Source: Clostridia bacterium (GTDB lineage: Bacteria; Bacillota; Clostridia; Oscillospirales; CAG-272). From it: a stretch of DNA of 12,478 nucleotides. This document shows, piece by piece, positions 1-6,170 of this stretch (positions are counted from its first letter, which is position 1; the number at the start of each line of letters is the position of its first letter). The notes beneath the pieces are model-generated. The model had not been told where the DNA came from, did no database searches, and was given only the letters and a program-made list of their open reading frames with translations. The translations under genes and the position numbers were made by a program. Location of the stretch: the NCBI GenBank assembly GCA_024404475.1, contig JAKSPV010000028.1, positions 1 through 12,478 on the forward strand, read 5' to 3'.

Positions 1-319
1 CAGGCTTTTCGGCCGGTTTCTCCGCGGGCTTTTCGGCCGGTTTTTCGACCGGCTTCTCCGCGGGCTTTTCGGCCGCTTTTTTCTCCGGTTTCTTGGGAGA
101 GGGGATCGCCGTCTTGCCCGTCAGATAAGAGTCCAGCCCCTTGATCTGATTCTGCTTCGTCAGAGCGTCGAAGAACGCGTTGAATTCCGCGGGCTCGAGC
201 GTCGCCTGGGTGGATTTGCCCGTGACGCCGCATGAGTCGAGAACGGTCAAGACGTCCTTGCTCTTGAGACCGAAATCCTTGGCAAGCTGATTGATACGGA
301 ACGTAGTGGATTGAGCCAT
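1..319 (-). CDS. infB: Translation initiation factor IF-2, N-terminal part (cut by window edge)
   Basis: IF-2 is the GTPase that brings initiator fMet-tRNA to the 30S subunit and promotes 70S joining. Only the first 106 codons are in the window, so the G domain and tRNA-binding domains are not seen. The visible N-terminus reads MAQSTTFRINQLAKDFGL and continues with KSKDVLTVLDSCGV, the small helical IF-2N domain (about residues 7-60). From about residue 75 a Lys/Pro/Glu/Ala linker begins and becomes a run of (A/V)EKP tetrapeptides that continues off the window. Such charged, low-complexity linkers are normal between IF-2N and the G domain. The ATG has an AAAGGGG ribosome binding site just upstream. 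It is the last gene of the rimP-nusA-ylxR-ylxQ-infB cluster, 54 nt after ylxQ. The identification rests on the IF-2N domain plus the gene order. Confidence 0.95.
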   Translation of the reverse strand, partial: MAQSTTFRINQLAKDFGLKSKDVLTVLDSCGVTGKSTQATLEPAEFNAFFDALTKQNQIKGLDSYLTGKTAIPSPKKPEKKAAEKPAEKPVEKPAEKPAEKPAEKP

Positions 320-335
320 TCTATAAATCCCCTTT

Positions 336-351
336 CTCCGCAGTCGCGGAG
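336..351 (-). other. Small hairpin in the infB leader
   Basis: On the minus strand CTCCGC-GACT-GCGGAG forms a 6-bp GC-rich stem with a 4-nt loop. It lies in the 54-nt ylxQ-infB gap, directly upstream of the infB ribosome binding site. No T-run follows, so it is not an intrinsic terminator. It could affect translation initiation or mark an RNA processing site. It may also be chance in GC-rich DNA. Confidence 0.35.
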
Positions 352-373
352 CAAAACTTTCGTTTGTTGTAAA

Positions 374-703
374 TTATGTTTCCGGCGTCCCCGGCAGAAG
401 TGCGAGGATCGCGCGGGCGAAGCCGTCGTCGGTGACGGCGGCCGTGGACATCGGCGCCGGTTTGCCGAGTGCCGCGCCGAACTCGTCGGAGGTCAGCGGC
501 AGCGGGCGGCAGGGAACGCCGAAGGACGTGCATTTATCGGTGAGCTGTTTGACGGTGCGGGCGGAGGCGTCGGCGGTGTAGAGTGCGAGGGACGCTGCGG
601 CTTTGCCGCGGCGCACGGTGTCGATGACGCTGTCCTGCCCGGTAACGAGGCGGCCGGCGCGCTTGGCGAGCCCGAGCATCCCGCGGAGTTTATCGGGCTG
701 CAT
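374..703 (-). CDS. ylxQ: YlxQ, L7Ae/L30e-family RNA-binding protein
   Basis: This 109-residue protein belongs to the L7Ae/L30e/S12e/Gadd45 family, whose small alpha-beta-alpha fold binds kink-turn-like RNA. The N-terminal stretch LRGMLGLAKRAGRLVTGQD (residues 6-24), followed by a basic RRGKAAASLAL segment, is the typical YlxQ signature. The ATG overlaps the last 14 nt of ylxR, with an AAGGAAG ribosome binding site inside ylxR, so translation of the two is probably coupled. YlxQ proteins sit between YlxR and IF-2 in most Firmicutes and are presumed to work in translation or ribosome/RNase biology; the exact role is unsettled. The Thr/Pro-rich C-terminal tail (GTPET) is short and unremarkable. 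Confidence 0.9.
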   Translation of the reverse strand: MQPDKLRGMLGLAKRAGRLVTGQDSVIDTVRRGKAAASLALYTADASARTVKQLTDKCTSFGVPCRPLPLTSDEFGAALGKPAPMSTAAVTDDGFARAILALLPGTPET

Positions 704-1004
704 CGGCGGCTTCCTTTTCGCTGAGCGCGATCTCGCTCTCGAGCACGTCGTACAGTTCTTCCGGGATCACGGTGTCGAGGGCGGAGCCGAGGCGTCCCGC
801 TTTCCGCGCCTTGCGGAAGCAGCGGCTCGACGGGCAGAGGTAGGCACCGCGGCCGGGCTTTTTGCCCGTGAAGTCGAGCGACACGGAGCCGTCCGGCGCG
901 CGGACGACGCGGATCAGGTCTTTCTTCGGGCGCGGCTCGCCGCATCCGATGCAGTGACGCTCGGGAACGCGGCGCGTTTTCTGCGGCTGTGCTGCTTTGC
1001 TCAT
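690..1004 (-). CDS. ylxR: YlxR / RNase P modulator RnpM
   Basis: This 104-residue DUF448 protein shows the family signature RxCIGC (residues 15-21, Cys18 and Cys21) and the GRGAYLC block (51-57), followed by a basic helix (RCFRKARKAGRL). YlxR-family proteins bind structured RNA. In Firmicutes the family has been named RnpM because it binds the RNase P RNA and modulates its activity; that role is known from relatives, not shown here. The start has a strong AAGGAGG site. The gene begins 18 nt after nusA ends and overlaps ylxQ by 14 nt, as expected in the nusA-infB operon. The C-terminal tail (EKEAADAAR) is a short charged extension. It has no close alternative identity. Confidence 0.92.
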   Translation of the reverse strand: MSKAAQPQKTRRVPERHCIGCGEPRPKKDLIRVVRAPDGSVSLDFTGKKPGRGAYLCPSSRCFRKARKAGRLGSALDTVIPEELYDVLESEIALSEKEAADAAR

Positions 1005-1022
1005 GGGTCCTCCTTCGGGCGA

Positions 1023-2057
1023 TCAGCCCTTGGAACCTTTGATATCGATCTTATAACCGGTCAGGCGCGCGGCGAGGCGTGCGTTCTGGCCTTCCTTGCC
1101 GATGGCAAGCGAGAGCTGATCACTGTCAACGAGGACTTTCGCGGAACGCTCGCCGTCGAATTCGACCTCGCGGACTTTTGCCGGAGAGAGCGCGGACGCG
1201 ATGTATTCCTCGGGCTTCTCGGAGAACTGGACGACGTCGATCTTCTCGCCGCCGAGCTCCTGGAGCACCTCGGCGATACGCATGCCGCTGCCGCCGATGC
1301 AGGCGCCGATCGGATCGACGTCGGGATCGCGGGACATGACCGCCATCTTGGTGCGGGAGCCGGCCTCGCGGGAGATGCCGCGGATGAGGACGATGCCTTC
1401 CGCGATCTCCGGAACGACCATCTCGAACATCCGTTTGACCATGCCGGGATGCGTGCGGGACAGGGTGACGACGGGGCCGGTGCTGCCTTCACGGCTGACC
1501 TCGGTGACGAACACCTTGACGCGGTCGCCGACGAAGAAGGTCTCGCCGGGGATCTGCTCGTCCTTCGGGAGGATCGCTTCGCTCGTGCCGGTATCGACGA
1601 GGATATCGCCGGTGTCGGGCATGATCTTCGTGACCTGCGCGGTGATGACTTCCTCGCGCTTTTTGTCGTACTCGCGGATCATGTTGCTGCGCTCCGCCTC
1701 GCGGATCGCCTGGATGATGACCTGCTTTGCGGTCTGTGCGCTGAGGCGGCCGAAGTTCTTCGTCTTCATCTCGAATTCGACGACGGAGCCGAGGGTGTAG
1801 CGGCGGCTGATCTTGCGCGCCTCTTCGAGGGAAATATCGGTGACGGGGTCGAGGACTTCCTCGACGACGGTCTTCTGCTGGTAGACCTTGACGTCCTGCT
1901 TCTCGCAGTCGATGGAGACGCGGACGTTCGCGGCGCCGCCGCATTCTCTCTTATAGGCGTTGACGAGCGCGGCTTCGATCTTTTCGAGCATATAGTCCTT
2001 CGGAATGCCCTTGACGGTGGTCAGGGCGTCCAGCGCGGTGAAAAATTCGGCGTTCAT
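1023..2057 (-). CDS. nusA: Transcription termination/antitermination factor NusA
   Basis: NusA binds RNA polymerase and nascent RNA and controls pausing, intrinsic termination and antitermination. The 344 residues contain the N-terminal polymerase-binding domain (about 1-125), the S1 domain (about 135-200, ending VVTLSRTHPG), KH1 (about 205-280, EAGSRTKMAV then IGACIGGSGMRI) and KH2 (about 285-344, LSLAIGKEGQNARLAARL). The protein ends right after KH2 with no acidic repeats, the usual Gram-positive length. The KH2 loop is a normal GKEG, but the KH1 GxxG loop is GGSG (255-258), without the basic or proline residue often found there. The ATG is preceded by AGAGAGG nine bases upstream. It lies 64 nt after rimP and 18 nt before ylxR, so it is probably co-transcribed with both. 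Confidence 0.97.
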   Translation of the reverse strand: MNAEFFTALDALTTVKGIPKDYMLEKIEAALVNAYKRECGGAANVRVSIDCEKQDVKVYQQKTVVEEVLDPVTDISLEEARKISRRYTLGSVVEFEMKTKNFGRLSAQTAKQVIIQAIREAERSNMIREYDKKREEVITAQVTKIMPDTGDILVDTGTSEAILPKDEQIPGETFFVGDRVKVFVTEVSREGSTGPVVTLSRTHPGMVKRMFEMVVPEIAEGIVLIRGISREAGSRTKMAVMSRDPDVDPIGACIGGSGMRIAEVLQELGGEKIDVVQFSEKPEEYIASALSPAKVREVEFDGERSAKVLVDSDQLSLAIGKEGQNARLAARLTGYKIDIKGSKG

Positions 2058-2121
2058 AGCGGTTAACCTCTCTGTGTTTTTTAACGATTTATGGTTGTCG
2101 CCCGCACGGGGGCGGAGGTGA

Positions 2122-2598
2122 TCAGATATCGGTCCAGTCGAACAGCGTCTTGACCTTGGCGACGGCGGTTTTCGGAAGCGTGACGTTCTCGCCGTTTTCC
2201 TCGACGGTGATGCAGGTGTCGTCGGCGGCGACGAGCGCGCCGGTCACGGTGCGGCGGCCGTCCAGCGGGGCGAAGAGGCGGACTTCGACGCTCTCGCCGA
2301 TGGCGGAGGCGAAGTGCTCGGGACGGGAGAGTTCGCGTTCAAGTCCGGGCGAGGAGACCTCGAGACGGTAGGCGTTCTCGATCGGATCGGCCTCGTCGAG
2401 AATGGGGTCGATCGCGCGGTGCATCGTCTCGCAGTCGTCGATCGTGATGCCCTCCGGCTTGTCGATCGTGATGCGGAGCACCATCTCGGCGCCCTCCTTG
2501 ACGTACTCGACGTCCCAGATCGCATAGCCGAGCGTTTCGGCGGTCGGTGTCAGCAGCGTGCGGACGCGCGACGCGATATTTTTACCCAGTTTTTCCAT
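2122..2598 (-). CDS. rimP: Ribosome maturation factor RimP
   Basis: RimP helps mature the 30S subunit and is needed for efficient pseudoknot formation and S12-region assembly. The 158-residue protein has the standard two-domain layout. An alpha/beta N-terminal domain (about 1-85) includes the DKPEGITIDDCE segment. The signature YRLEVSSPGLERELSRP (77-93) leads into a C-terminal SH3-like barrel (about 95-158). Length and motifs are typical. The start ATG follows a GAGGTGA ribosome binding site only 3 nt away. It is the first gene of the rimP-nusA-ylxR-ylxQ-infB unit, with its own promoter and a leader hairpin upstream. Those elements set transcription of the whole cluster. Confidence 0.96.
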   Translation of the reverse strand: MEKLGKNIASRVRTLLTPTAETLGYAIWDVEYVKEGAEMVLRITIDKPEGITIDDCETMHRAIDPILDEADPIENAYRLEVSSPGLERELSRPEHFASAIGESVEVRLFAPLDGRRTVTGALVAADDTCITVEENGENVTLPKTAVAKVKTLFDWTDI

Positions 2599-2634
2599 CG
2601 TTCACCTCAGGCGGAATGTCCGTTTCATAAAACA

Positions 2635-2661
2635 GAGAGTGGGAAGAAACAACCCACTCTC
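2635..2661 (-). promoter_or_regulatory. Leader hairpin upstream of rimP (possible attenuator)
   Basis: On the minus strand GAGAGTGGG and CCCACTCTC form a perfect 9-bp stem around a 9-nt loop, followed by TGTTTTATG, a weak T-rich stretch. It lies in the roughly 80-nt transcribed leader between the predicted start site (about 2679) and the rimP ATG. Structured rimP leaders with attenuator-like hairpins have been described in other bacteria, and the AGAGTGGG core resembles Clostridia examples recalled from memory. Because the T-run is poor, it may be a partial terminator or a processing or stability element. Confidence 0.65.
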
Positions 2662-2685
2662 ATGTTATCCTATCTTAACGGATAC

Positions 2686-2714
2686 ATTATATCATCAGTT
2701 TTCTTATATTGCAA
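2686..2714 (-). promoter_or_regulatory. Sigma-A promoter of the rimP-infB operon
   Basis: The minus strand reads TTGCAA (2714-2709), 17 nt, then TATAAT (2691-2686). The -10 is a perfect consensus and is preceded by TGA, giving an extended -10 (TGATATAAT). The -35 matches 4 of 6 consensus bases. Transcription would start near 2679, leaving a leader of about 80 nt before rimP. A-tracts lie directly upstream. Confidence 0.85.
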
Positions 2715-2726
2715 GGGCAAAAGCCA

Positions 2727-2764
2727 TTTTTTTGTGATTTTTTTGCGTTCTTTTTCGCTTTTTT
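2727..2764 (-). promoter_or_regulatory. A-tracts upstream of the rimP promoter (UP-element-like)
   Basis: Four A-tracts on the minus strand (plus-strand T-runs at 2727-2733, 2738-2744, 2751-2755 and 2759-2764) have centres about 11, 12 and 8.5 bp apart, close to one helical turn. They sit just upstream of the -35 box, roughly at -48 to -85 from the predicted start. Such phased tracts bend DNA and can contact the polymerase alpha subunit. This fits strong expression of a translation operon, but the function is inferred. Confidence 0.5.
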
Positions 2765-2770
2765 CAGCCG

Positions 2771-4294
2771 TCAGTCCGCGGGAAAGACCGTGATGAAATT
2801 TTTTCCGTCGCGGCTCGCCGAGACGTGCTGCACGCTCCCGTCATCGTGTTCGTAGAAGACGGTGCCGTCGGAAAGCGTGAGTTTCGAGATATCCTCCGCG
2901 ATCTGCTTTGCGGACTTGCCGGAGGCGGCGTAGAGGAAGCCGTCGGTGTTCGAGAACAGCGTCCGCCTGCCGACCGTGCAGACCGTCTCGATCTCGCCGC
3001 GGACACGCGCGGGCTCGCTGCCCGCCGCGCGGACGTAATAGAGCACGTCGTCCTCGGTCACGTAGTAGTAACTCTTTTCATTCTTTGTGACGGTGAACGT
3101 CTTGACGCCCGTCTCGAGGACCTCGGCGTTCTGCCGCTCGTCAAGCGCGATCCGGCAGAGAGTGCCGCGCTCCGCGCGGACATAGTAGAGGTATTTCTCG
3201 CCGCACGCGATACCGGACGAGACGTTGGCCGTGCCGAGATGCTCGGTCGTGAAATCGTCGTTCAGATAATAGAGTTCGCTGCCCGCGCGGAAGAACGTTT
3301 CGCGGAAGGTGAGCGAGGCGGCGGTGACGACCTGCGTCTTGCCGATCGAGCGCGTCATGCGTGCCGTGCCGGCGCGGAGCAGGAGCGGAATGTCGCTTCC
3401 CGCGGTGACGGAGCAGAGCGTGACGGGCGCGCTTCCGTCGGAGAGCATGAGGCGGCAGCCGTTTTCCTCGGCGGTGAGGAACGCAATCTCGCTCCCGTCG
3501 CGTGTCAGCGTGATATGCGTGACGAACACGTTCGAGGCGATGCGCTTGCCGTTGAGGAAGAGCGCCCACGTGCCGTTCGATTCGGCGACGTGATAGAGCC
3601 GCCGGCAGCCGTTCGTGACGAAAATCGGCGTACCGTCGGCGTCCTGCCGGACGGAACGCTTGCCGTCAAAGGTGTAGACGGCGCCGTCCTCGGTCTTGTA
3701 GGCGAGCGTTTTGCCGTCGGGGGAGAGACAGAATTCGGACGTGACGTCCCGGGCGACCTCGACGGTCTTTGCGCCGTGCTTGCGGTAAAGCTGCCCGAGG
3801 TCGTCGCGGTAGGCGACGCCGTCCCCGTCCGCCGCGATCGTGAACGAGGTCACGCCCTCGGCGAGAAGCGCCATGGAATCGGGCGAGCAGAGATACAGTA
3901 CACCGGATTCGGTGAGGAGCACGGCCCTGTCGCCGCGGAGCGAGGTCTTATAGTCGCGGACGCGTCCTTCCGCTTTGGCGGCGAGGGCATCCGTTCCGAA
4001 AACGACAGTCGTTTCGTTTGACGTCTCGTCGTAAATGGCGCGGAATGACGTCTCGGTCATGACGTATTTTTCCGGTGTCAGGATCGGGACGAGGATCAGC
4101 GCGGCGACGGCGAGGACGAGCAGAATGACGACGGGCACGAGGACCTTTTTCGGGATCCGGCCGATCGCGGTGCCGACGCGCCGGAGGAAGCGGCGCAGGA
4201 CGGCTTTCGGGCTCTTGCGGACGAGGCGGAGGCCGCAGTTTTCGCAAAATACGCCCTTCTGTTTCTGGCGGGTGCCGCAGTACGGACAGGTCAT
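2771..4294 (-). CDS. Membrane-anchored zinc-ribbon protein with beta-propeller-like external domain
   Basis: This 507-residue protein has no assigned function. A short zinc ribbon at the N-terminus (C3-x2-C6 and C17-x2-C20) is followed by a strongly basic stretch, then one membrane helix at about 51-72. By the positive-inside rule the zinc ribbon is cytoplasmic and residues from about 75 onward are outside. The outer region is built of short beta-strand repeats (ESGVLYLCS, EDGAVYTFDG, GSELYYLND, EDDVLYYVR, NTDGFLYAAS), resembling the DUF5050/TolB-like propellers of Clostridia. The start is set by the AGGAGG site, 7 nt from this ATG; the ATG two codons upstream is only 1 nt from it. It appears monocistronic, after the DUF4340 terminator and before the rimP promoter. 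A sensory or cell-envelope role is possible but unproven. Confidence 0.8.
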   Translation of the reverse strand: MTCPYCGTRQKQKGVFCENCGLRLVRKSPKAVLRRFLRRVGTAIGRIPKKVLVPVVILLVLAVAALILVPILTPEKYVMTETSFRAIYDETSNETTVVFGTDALAAKAEGRVRDYKTSLRGDRAVLLTESGVLYLCSPDSMALLAEGVTSFTIAADGDGVAYRDDLGQLYRKHGAKTVEVARDVTSEFCLSPDGKTLAYKTEDGAVYTFDGKRSVRQDADGTPIFVTNGCRRLYHVAESNGTWALFLNGKRIASNVFVTHITLTRDGSEIAFLTAEENGCRLMLSDGSAPVTLCSVTAGSDIPLLLRAGTARMTRSIGKTQVVTAASLTFRETFFRAGSELYYLNDDFTTEHLGTANVSSGIACGEKYLYYVRAERGTLCRIALDERQNAEVLETGVKTFTVTKNEKSYYYVTEDDVLYYVRAAGSEPARVRGEIETVCTVGRRTLFSNTDGFLYAASGKSAKQIAEDISKLTLSDGTVFYEHDDGSVQHVSASRDGKNFITVFPAD

Positions 4295-4301
4295 GGTCAT
4301 G

Positions 4302-4307
4302 CCTCCT
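4302..4307 (-). promoter_or_regulatory. Ribosome binding site deciding the zinc-ribbon gene start
   Basis: AGGAGG on the minus strand is 7 nt from the ATG at 4294 and only 1 nt from the ATG at 4300. This favours the shorter protein beginning MTCPYC. Confidence 0.75.
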
Positions 4308-4310
4308 CGC

Positions 4311-4338
4311 CGGCGTTTTGCAGAGTCGGAAAACGCCG
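4311..4338 (-). promoter_or_regulatory. 5' leader hairpin beside the ribosome binding site
   Basis: CGGCGTTTT and AAAACGCCG form a perfect 9-bp stem with a 10-nt loop on the minus strand. The stem ends about 3 nt before the AGGAGG site of the zinc-ribbon gene. No T-run follows, so it is unlikely to be a terminator. Its position could influence ribosome access or protect the mRNA 5' end. Confidence 0.5.
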
Positions 4339-4353
4339 TGTCATTCTCTTCAA

Positions 4354-4362
4354 AGTGTACCA
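4354..4362 (-). promoter_or_regulatory. Possible extended -10 promoter for the zinc-ribbon gene
   Basis: TGGTACACT on the minus strand fits an extended -10 (TGN plus a 4-of-6 hexamer). It lies between the upstream terminator and the gene. No good -35 is seen at the right distance. A promoter must exist nearby because the preceding operon ends in a terminator, but this exact site is tentative. Confidence 0.35.
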
Positions 4363-4420
4363 TATTTTCGGCTTTATCTTGCCTTTTTCGCGGCGAATTT
4401 ACAATTTGTTCACATTATGA

Positions 4421-4455
4421 AGAGAAGAAAAGAGCCGCCGCTTCCGCGGCGGCTC
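4421..4455 (-). terminator. Intrinsic terminator of the Gld-like ABC operon
   Basis: On the minus strand GAGCCGCCGC and GCGGCGGCTC pair in a perfect 10-bp GC-rich stem capped by a GGAA (GNRA) tetraloop. TTTTCTTCTCT follows. The stem begins 11 nt after the DUF4340 stop codon. This is a strong Rho-independent terminator and marks the operon end. Confidence 0.9.
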
Positions 4456-4466
4456 CATGAGCCGGA

Positions 4467-6170
4467 TTACGGATTGTAGGGATCGACCTTGATGCCGCGG
4501 AGGAGCTGCGTCAGCGAGTTGTCGATCTCGGAAACGTCGGAGGCAAAGACGTAAAACTCCGCTTTTCCCTTGACGCTGACGAGGACGCGCCGTCCCGAGT
4601 CGGTGAAGTAGTAGAACGCGATCTCGTAGGTATGGCCGGCAGTCGTCGTGTAGGTGAACGACAGGGCGCGGCGGCTCTCGTCCGCGAGGATCGCGGCCGT
4701 TTCCTCTTCGGTGAGACCGGACTCGCCGCGGATCGTGATGCCGAGCAGCGTGATGTAGAAGTACCGGAAGTTGTCGGATTCGCTCTGGGGGATCGTGAGC
4801 CCCGTGTCGGTCGTGATGTCGAGAAGGTACTTGTACTGCGTCTGGAGCTGGCCGTCCGTGCCGAGGATCGTGGACGTTTCGACGGAGTGGTGCAGGAAGA
4901 ACGTGACGTCCTGCGTCGGCGTTTTGATACGGAGCGACGAGATCGAACGGATGTTCTCCGGGAAGACGGAGGTGGCGATCCACGAGAACTGCGGCTGCTC
5001 GATGAACGAGAAGTCGTCCGCGGGGACGGCGAGGATGACGGGCTCGATGAGAAGGTCGCCGTTTTTATCGGTGATGTTCGACATCATCGGGAACATGCCG
5101 TCGTCGAGTTTGTCGCCGAAGATCATCGTGACCGTGCAGACGTCCTCATAACGCGTGGCGCCTGTTTTGGTCGTCACGGCGCTGCGGATGGTGAAGCGGA
5201 AGACGCGGTACGGGTTATCGAGCCCGTAGGCGGCAAAATCGGAATCGTCCGGACCGAGTTTCAGGCAGGCGCGGGGCGACGTCGCGCCCGTGGCGAGCAT
5301 ATAGATCGTGTCCCAGACGAGGGAACTTTTGACCTGATAGCCGGCGGGGTACTGGAAAGTCAGCTCGGTGAGCCCTTCGTCGCCGCTGCTTGCGGCGGTC
5401 GGATCGATACTTGTGTCGCCGATGATCTCGCTCGTGATGCTGACGACGGCGGGCATGGCGTCCTGCCCCTCGTCACCGCGGCGGAACAGCATGATGTTGT
5501 TGACCATGTAATAGTTCTGCGCGTTCAGACCGGGCGTGAGGGCCGCGGTGACGATCGCTTCGATCGGATCGAGCACGATCGCCGTGGAGGTCGAGGCGGT
5601 GTAGTCATCGGAGAAGACCGTTTTCAGAAGCGAGAGCGTGTAGATCGAATCGCGGCCGACGAAGCGGCAGTAGTAGGAGCCGTTCTCGTCGAGCAGCTGG
5701 TCGCCGACCTCGACCGAATAGGTCTTGCCGTAGATCGTCTCGATCGTCCAGGAGGCGACGGGCTCGTCGAGCCCGTACTCCGCCATCTGCTCCGGTGTCG
5801 CGTTGTCGCAGACCTTGGAGGACGCGAGCGGGTAGCCGACGGTGTTGATGAGCGCCGAGAACGCGATGTTCGCAAAGGAGACGGTCTCGTGTCCGTCGAT
5901 GACGAATGAGTCGTTCGCGTCGCGGTAGAACCGGTACGAGCCGTGTTCGTTCGTGACGGAGAAGGACTGGATGTATTCCCGCGTGGTGTACGGGAAGAGG
6001 AGGAAGAGCCCGCTGTCTGTGACCTGTTCGATATCGTCTACCGGCGTCGGGAGGACGGGATCGTCTGCCGGCTTATCCGCGAGAAGCGGCTTCAAGACGG
6101 CGAAATACCCAACGAGCAGGATGACGAAGGCGGCGGCCAGCGCCACGGCGGGGATCAGTTGTTTTTTCAT
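4467..6170 (-). CDS. DUF4340 membrane-anchored protein of a Gld-like ABC system
   Basis: This 567-residue protein has an N-terminal membrane anchor (about residues 4-28, MKKQLIPAV then a hydrophobic run) and a large external part, consistent with the DUF4340 family. The family motif YGLDxP occurs twice (YGLDEP at 132-137 and YGLDNP at 315-320). Each copy is followed by a beta-rich segment, which suggests an internal duplication. No catalytic motif is recognised. Its ATG overlaps the stop of the GldG-like gene by one base (TAATG), indicating translational coupling, and a terminator follows immediately. DUF4340 genes commonly follow GldG-like genes in bacteria with this ABC system. It probably acts on the outer face of the membrane beside the GldG-like protein, but substrate and role are unknown. 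Confidence 0.85.
   Translation of the reverse strand: MKKQLIPAVALAAAFVILLVGYFAVLKPLLADKPADDPVLPTPVDDIEQVTDSGLFLLFPYTTREYIQSFSVTNEHGSYRFYRDANDSFVIDGHETVSFANIAFSALINTVGYPLASSKVCDNATPEQMAEYGLDEPVASWTIETIYGKTYSVEVGDQLLDENGSYYCRFVGRDSIYTLSLLKTVFSDDYTASTSTAIVLDPIEAIVTAALTPGLNAQNYYMVNNIMLFRRGDEGQDAMPAVVSITSEIIGDTSIDPTAASSGDEGLTELTFQYPAGYQVKSSLVWDTIYMLATGATSPRACLKLGPDDSDFAAYGLDNPYRVFRFTIRSAVTTKTGATRYEDVCTVTMIFGDKLDDGMFPMMSNITDKNGDLLIEPVILAVPADDFSFIEQPQFSWIATSVFPENIRSISSLRIKTPTQDVTFFLHHSVETSTILGTDGQLQTQYKYLLDITTDTGLTIPQSESDNFRYFYITLLGITIRGESGLTEEETAAILADESRRALSFTYTTTAGHTYEIAFYYFTDSGRRVLVSVKGKAEFYVFASDVSEIDNSLTQLLRGIKVDPYNP

Noticed and set aside
603..2066. Long plus-strand reading frame of 487 codons opposite ylxR and nusA
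   Set aside because: It is antisense to well-identified nusA and ylxR, has low-complexity Asp/Ala/Leu/Arg composition and matches no family. GC-rich genes often leave open antisense frames.
2058..2121. Regulatory palindrome in the rimP-nusA gap (GGTTAACC and a GC-rich repeat)
   Set aside because: The palindrome is only 8 bp and the GC-rich repeat pairs poorly; neither has a T-run or promoter context.
2599..2685. Known metabolite riboswitch in the rimP leader
   Set aside because: Only one simple hairpin is visible; the leader is too short and lacks any recognisable aptamer core.
4295..4363. Longer N-terminus for the zinc-ribbon protein
   Set aside because: It would run through the leader hairpin, has no ribosome binding site, and places 23 unrelated residues before the zinc ribbon.
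2825..5909. Plus-strand frames opposite the zinc-ribbon and DUF4340 genes (2825-4021 and 4632-5909)
   Set aside because: Antisense shadows with biased composition and no recognisable protein features.
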